The notes under the pieces were generated by a model, which worked only from the letters and a program-made list of their open reading frames with translations, ran no database searches and was not told where the DNA came from. The position numbers were made by a program, and so were the translations under genes. Below, piece by piece: positions 59,867 through 64,000 of a stretch of DNA of 64,000 nucleotides. The DNA is taken from NCBI RefSeq assembly GCF_947496485.1, contig NZ_CANMCZ010000001.1:1359596-1423595 (forward strand), given 5' to 3'. Each line of letters opens with the position of its first letter. The stretch's first letter is position 1. The DNA is from an uncultured Winogradskyella sp. Its GTDB lineage: Bacteria > Bacteroidota > Bacteroidia > Flavobacteriales > Flavobacteriaceae.

Positions 59867-62353
59867 CTATTTCTTTATAAACTTTCGCTTCATAATTTTT
59901 CCTTCTGATTCTAGTCTCAAAAAGTAAATTCCACTTGTTAAACTAGAAACATTTATAATATTAGATTTAAGCTTCATATTGAGAACTCGTTTTCCATTGA
60001 TATCAAAAACTGTAGCTATTTTATCGATTACATTTCCTGATGTCTTAATTGTAAGCTCATCTTCCACAGGATTAGGATAAATGGAAACATCGATAAGAGT
60101 TTCGTCAATAACACTTAAAGCAGAGCCCTCAACAATATTGTGAGTTGTATTAATTGCAGGGTTTGCTATTAAATCCACAGTGCCAGAAGGCCAATAAATT
60201 GTAATGCTATTAATTGCAGTTTCAGAGCCGATACCAAAGTGCGTATTCAATGAACTCATAAACTCAAAGCCCTCACCACTTCTTACATCTCTTATTTGTA
60301 TTCCTGCAGGTGTTTCTATTTCAACTCTTGCACCAATACCATTTATGTTACTTATTGTTCCTACTGTATTTATTTTTACCCAGTTGTTTGCGTTAGTATT
60401 ATTTAAGTAGATATTACCATTTCTAAAAATATCTAAAAACCCATCATTATTGGTGTCGCCTATTGCTCCACTTGGTGGCACATTTGCTGAGTAATTTGTA
60501 AATGTAAAATCCCCATTATTAAATAAGATATCTCCATTAGTTAGAATGTCAACAAAACCGTCATTATCAAAATCGGCAGGAGCATTTTCTATACCCAAAG
60601 CGGCTGCTAATACTCCAGAACCAGCTGTAACATCTGTAAAGGTGCCATCTCCGTTGTTTTGCATTAACTTAGTATCTCCATTAGTAGTGCTGCTTGCTCC
60701 AACATAAACATCCATATCTCCGTCATTATCAAAATCTGCCCAAGCAGAAGACCAAGTTTGTATATTGTCCCCTAGATTTGAGGAGTTGTTGTGACCAACT
60801 CCAGGATAATTTGTATTGTACCAACCATTGCTGTCTGCAACATTAATAAAGACACCATTACCATCGTTTCGCCATAATTCATTTGTGCTTATAGTTGTAG
60901 AGCCTCCTCTACATTTGGCTATAAACAAATCCATGTCACGATCATTGTCATAGTCTATCCAAACGGTACCATAATTACCACCACCTGGTGTTAGACCCAA
61001 TCCATTCTGCACAACACCAGCACTCTCTCCTTGATAAAAGGTTAGGTTGCCAGAACCATCATTAATGTAGTACACATTAGCTTCTACATCATGACAAACA
61101 AAGGCGTCTAAATGTCCATCATTATTAATATCTATAAAATTAGAGCGTTGAGAAAAAACATAGTCAGGTCCTGAGATTTCGGTATAACCTGTACCAGAAC
61201 TATTGGCTTTCATAAATGTAACACCAGAGCCACCACCGTATAAGAGGTCGTTATATCCATTACGGTCAAAGTCACCTGCAGCGAGGCTCCAACTAGGAGA
61301 ATTGAAGTCCGATGATGGTGTTATATTTATATTGCTTACGCTAAACCCACCAGATGAAAGCTGGTAATGCACATTAATATTACTCGAACCTACAGAAACA
61401 ACATCATCTAAAAAGTCACCATTTAAATCTACAAGAGCAATATCATATATTTCACTGGCATTGATTGGATTTGTGGTAAAAGTAACAGGATAATCAGATA
61501 GATCCACACCTGTTGTAAATGTTTGACATTCCCACAGGCTATAGCCTTCCGCATTACAATCCGCTCTTACGCAAACTCTATAGTCTGTTGCTGGTGAGAG
61601 GTTAGTTAAAACGTAAGAACTGCTCGTGGTAGAAATTCCAGTTGTTGGAGTAGGTTCAGTAGCTAGTACTACAGCAACTTCCCAAACTGTTTCAGTTCCG
61701 CCAGCGATCCAATTAACATTAGCTGTTGTAGCCGTGATGTTGTTTACTGAAACAGTATTAACATTTGGACAAGCAGGAGGTGAAATTGAAGTGATATTTA
61801 CGGTATTCACACAAAAACCCCACCCAAAAGAACCATTATCATCATAAGAAATGCGGTATTGAAAGTTTTGTAACTGATTAGGTGTGAATGATGAAATATC
61901 TAAGAGATCACTATTAAAACCACTTGGAGTATCACTACAAAAACTATTACTAACATTACTGTTTTCATTAAGTGCGCTTCCCCAATTTATCCATGAGGCG
62001 CCATCTTCATCCCAATATTGTAATCTTAAGCTTTCTGTTTGAAAAATTCGAAATACGTATTGAAAAGAAACGACAATGTCAGTTTCCCCAGCATTAACTG
62101 CATTAGTAAGATTGATTACAGGAGATTCAACAGCTACGTTGTTAATTGAAGCACTTCCGGCATCATCATCATCGAAAGAAAATGATGTGGAACCACCATT
62201 TGTGGTAGGGTCTTCATAAAGATATGTTGCGTCGTAACTACCAGAGAGCGACCAATTTTCATTGGGCCAGTTGGCATCCTGATTTAATACTTGTGCCTTA
62301 ATGCTAACAAAAACTAAGCTTAAAAGAACAGTTAGGAGTAATGATTTTTTCAT
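59867..62353 (-). CDS. FG-GAP/VCBS and ASPIC/UnbV repeat protein with T9SS sorting domain
   Basis: From ATG 62353 (MKKSLLLTVLLSLVFVSIKAQ signal peptide) the product has 828 residues. Order: a beta-sandwich domain (about 25-185), a fibronectin type III domain (about 195-285, ATTANVNWIAGG and LSPATDYRVCVRADC), about six FG-GAP/VCBS blades with calcium-type D-x-D/N-x-D/N loops (DFDRNGYNDL, DINNDGHLDA, DYDNDRDMDL, DFDNDGDMDV, DFDNDGFVDI, DTNNDGFLDI), an ASPIC/UnbV domain (about 680-745, GIGARVEI, IYWPSG) and a type A sorting domain (IYPNPVEDELTIK, GIYFLRL, KRKFIKK end). It should be a surface-exposed, T9SS-exported protein. It follows the haem-motif lipoprotein gene by 10 bases, so the two are co-expressed. 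Confidence 0.92.
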   Translation of the reverse strand: MKKSLLLTVLLSLVFVSIKAQVLNQDANWPNENWSLSGSYDATYLYEDPTTNGGSTSFSFDDDDAGSASINNVAVESPVINLTNAVNAGETDIVVSFQYVFRIFQTESLRLQYWDEDGASWINWGSALNENSNVSNSFCSDTPSGFNSDLLDISSFTPNQLQNFQYRISYDDNGSFGWGFCVNTVNITSISPPACPNVNTVSVNNITATTANVNWIAGGTETVWEVAVVLATEPTPTTGISTTSSSYVLTNLSPATDYRVCVRADCNAEGYSLWECQTFTTGVDLSDYPVTFTTNPINASEIYDIALVDLNGDFLDDVVSVGSSNINVHYQLSSGGFSVSNINITPSSDFNSPSWSLAAGDFDRNGYNDLLYGGGSGVTFMKANSSGTGYTEISGPDYVFSQRSNFIDINNDGHLDAFVCHDVEANVYYINDGSGNLTFYQGESAGVVQNGLGLTPGGGNYGTVWIDYDNDRDMDLFIAKCRGGSTTISTNELWRNDGNGVFINVADSNGWYNTNYPGVGHNNSSNLGDNIQTWSSAWADFDNDGDMDVYVGASSTTNGDTKLMQNNGDGTFTDVTAGSGVLAAALGIENAPADFDNDGFVDILTNGDILFNNGDFTFTNYSANVPPSGAIGDTNNDGFLDIFRNGNIYLNNTNANNWVKINTVGTISNINGIGARVEIETPAGIQIRDVRSGEGFEFMSSLNTHFGIGSETAINSITIYWPSGTVDLIANPAINTTHNIVEGSALSVIDETLIDVSIYPNPVEDELTIKTSGNVIDKIATVFDINGKRVLNMKLKSNIINVSSLTSGIYFLRLESEGKIMKRKFIKK

Positions 62354-62363
62354 ATTAGTTAAT

Positions 62364-63725
62364 TTAGTTACAGTCATTATTTAAGGAGTTTATCCACTCT
62401 TCGATGAGCTCTACACCTTCAGAGTGTATTGCGGCCCGACCCAGCAAAGGCATTCTATTAGAGGGTTCTGTAGAGTTTAATCTAAAATGTAATACAGAAT
62501 TTCTTGCATCACCTGGCTCAACAATAGATCCTAGATTAAATCCTAGGTCAGTATCGGGATCTACACAAACACCTATTTTGGAAAAATCTTCTGTCTCAGA
62601 AAAATCAAAGCGCATTGGTCGATATGCACAATGTGTTTCTTCCGAATGACAGTGCGCACAATTAATATCTAAATAAGCTCTAGCCCTTAAGTCGAGACTT
62701 ATATCCGTGTTCTTATAATCAGGTAAAGCCCCAATATTATTAGGCAATGAATTTTCTAAATAACCTAAACTTACAAGTTTTTCTAATTGATTTAGAGAAC
62801 CATTGCTATAATTGTAAATTAAATTTAGGTTTCTTGGTTTCGGACCTATAGGCTCAGAGATTTCCATAACCTTATGGCATGTGTGGCATTCTGCACCAGC
62901 AGGAATTCTATATTGCAATGATTTTATCTCATCATCATCTTGCCATTGAATATCAATATAACTGCCATCTAAATTTAATGTTGCTTCTGTTTGTTCTGAG
63001 TTCCAAACATAATTTGCAAATACCCAACTTTCATTTTTTCTAATCATCAAACGCGTCTCGATTAGACGAGTTTCATTATTTGGTAATACATTTTCGTAGT
63101 AAAAATTTTTAATTAAAATAGTACCAACAGGAAAATTAAGTGATTCATCATCACTAATATAGGTTGCCTTGGTATTGTTTGGCATCCAGATAAAGCGTTT
63201 TTTCTTAGCGTAATCTGTGAATAAAGTAGAGTTCAATGTATAGGGTGTGACTCCAAATTCCGGGTTAAGATCTTTTAAATTTCCTTCAAAAAACTGGTAT
63301 TCCGAAAGTGTTTGATAAGGCATATTTTGCAAATTAAATAGCACATTAGAATTACCAGTGATAGTTATATTAATCGTTTCTGTTTTACAATTACCAGATG
63401 TGTTGCAAATTGTATATTGAAAACTATCAGAGCCTACTTGATTTGGGTTTGCAGAATACTGTATGGTATCATCACTGGGATTATTAGGCGTATTATTAGA
63501 ATCCTTTACTAAGGCACTCCCATTTGTAGGACTGCTAAGACTTAATTGACCATTCGAAGGAATATTGAAATCATTTGATAAAACAAAAATTTCAATTTCT
63601 GAGTTTTGAGCTATAGTAACAAAATCTGGATTTGTTTCTATATCTAAGGAGATCAGGCTGTCATCTGTACCACAAGAAAACACAGATAAAATAATAAGCA
63701 GAAAAAAATAGTATTTTTTTTTCAT
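62364..63725 (-). CDS. Lipoprotein with two CxxCH haem-binding motifs
   Basis: A 453-residue protein with lipobox VFSC (about residues 15-18). An N-terminal Ig/cadherin-like repeat (about 30-125, with SDSFQYTICN and TETINITIT) is followed by a larger domain with VGTILIKNFYYEN, LIETRLMIRKN, YVWNSEQTEATL and two haem-attachment motifs, CHTCH (about 279) and CAHCH (about 354). This matches, from memory, the uncharacterised HNE_0200-type family. If haem is attached it would act in electron transfer or redox chemistry in the periplasm or on the surface. First gene of a pair with the FG-GAP T9SS protein. Confidence 0.83.
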   Translation of the reverse strand: MKKKYYFFLLIILSVFSCGTDDSLISLDIETNPDFVTIAQNSEIEIFVLSNDFNIPSNGQLSLSSPTNGSALVKDSNNTPNNPSDDTIQYSANPNQVGSDSFQYTICNTSGNCKTETINITITGNSNVLFNLQNMPYQTLSEYQFFEGNLKDLNPEFGVTPYTLNSTLFTDYAKKKRFIWMPNNTKATYISDDESLNFPVGTILIKNFYYENVLPNNETRLIETRLMIRKNESWVFANYVWNSEQTEATLNLDGSYIDIQWQDDDEIKSLQYRIPAGAECHTCHKVMEISEPIGPKPRNLNLIYNYSNGSLNQLEKLVSLGYLENSLPNNIGALPDYKNTDISLDLRARAYLDINCAHCHSEETHCAYRPMRFDFSETEDFSKIGVCVDPDTDLGFNLGSIVEPGDARNSVLHFRLNSTEPSNRMPLLGRAAIHSEGVELIEEWINSLNNDCN

Positions 63726-63811
63726 CGTTAATTAATTACTACTATTTATAAGACAGCTAAGCCTATAAAACCCCTACTTTAATCGAAAAATAAAGCTAAA
63801 ACTAATGCTTT

Positions 63812-64000
63812 TTACTTGAATGCATTGTACTTTAAAAGAAAGAAACGGTTTAAAACCTTAAACCTAACATACTTATTAAACCTGAAATAAAGATAAATAA
63901 GATACATCGGTGTAATATATGCAAGGAGTTTGTTTTTCTGATAAAGCACTGGTTTTAACTTAACAATATATCTAAAAAACCTTTCTGGCGTCAATAGGAA
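63812..64000 (-). CDS. C-terminal end of an unidentified gene (start outside window)
   Basis: The minus-strand frame is open to the right edge and ends at 63812, giving 62 visible residues, basic and aromatic-rich (TPERFFRYIVKLKPVLYQKN, AYITPMYLIYLYFRF). The YLIYLYFRF-like end is reminiscent of the C-termini of some glycosyltransferases, but too little is visible for a family call. Confidence 0.4.
   Translation of the reverse strand, partial: FLLTPERFFRYIVKLKPVLYQKNKLLAYITPMYLIYLYFRFNKYVRFKVLNRFFLLKYNAFK

Noticed and set aside
1-64000. CRISPR arrays, rRNA operon, intact insertion sequences
   Set aside because: No regularly spaced repeat, rRNA signature or transposase frame was found on either strand.

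Overview
The window is a 64-kb piece of an AT-rich chromosome from a member of the Bacteroidota, very probably a marine Flavobacteriaceae. The evidence is: several secreted proteins ending in type IX secretion (T9SS) type A sorting domains (YPNP box, ending in a short K-rich tail); lipoproteins with Bacteroidetes-style lipoboxes; TonB-receptor-like barrels; TPR plus one-pass membrane regulators carrying LytTR or AraC outputs; and promoters with the TAnnTTTG -7 element typical of this phylum. Nothing fixes the genus.

Layout. 1-5.8 kb: end of a CBS protein, a desuccinylase-like peptidase, then a leftward three-gene hydrolase operon (MBL-fold hydrolase, subtilisin, M1 peptidase). 5.9-24.4 kb: mostly chromosomal backbone (antiporter, a T9SS propeller gene that looks split by a one-base homopolymer indel, LytTR regulator, lepA, TonB-receptor-like barrel, PD40 lipoprotein, M28 peptidase, dusB, FtsX-type permease, rbfA, methylmalonyl-CoA epimerase). 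24.4-33.4 kb: a candidate genomic island inserted at a CAT-anticodon tRNA gene. The last 13 bases of the tRNA plus the next base recur as a 14-bp direct repeat at 33406, right beside a 9-bp inverted repeat. The interval carries an AraC-type regulator, a seven-bladed propeller T9SS protein, a serine hydrolase, ASCH and GNAT proteins, small membrane proteins and three gene relics, but no integrase. 33.7-39.6 kb: core metabolism (ribE, pdxA, DUF177-rpmF-fabH-accB-accC). 39.7-44.0 kb: a reprolysin-like T9SS protease, a DAO-family oxidoreductase and a GreA-like protein.

44.2-52.4 kb: nine tightly packed rightward genes (YceI, FAD oxidoreductase, methyltransferase, type III polyketide synthase, FabZ-like dehydratase, ketoacyl synthase, acyl carrier protein, phosphopantetheinyl transferase, MMPL/RND exporter). 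Together they look like a dedicated line that builds a fatty starter on its own carrier protein, cyclises it with a type III PKS, tailors it by oxidation and methylation, and exports it: a putative phenolic-lipid pathway.

52.4-58.0 kb: a leftward operon that encodes, in transcription order, a PcfJ-like protein, RNA ligase RtcB, a nucleotidyltransferase-fold protein, the release-factor homologue PrfH, a TPR protein with a poly-lysine tail, an ERI1-like DEDDh exonuclease with an altered metal-binding residue, and a 104-aa protein. RtcB with PrfH is a known ribosome rescue and RNA repair pairing; the extra members make this the strongest candidate for an incompletely described system. Just upstream, on the same strand, lie two short promoter/mini-ORF/terminator units.

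58.9-64 kb: an orphan ABC ATPase, an FG-GAP/ASPIC T9SS protein paired with a lipoprotein bearing two CxxCH haem motifs, and the end of an unidentified gene. No rRNA, CRISPR array, intact insertion sequence or prophage was seen.
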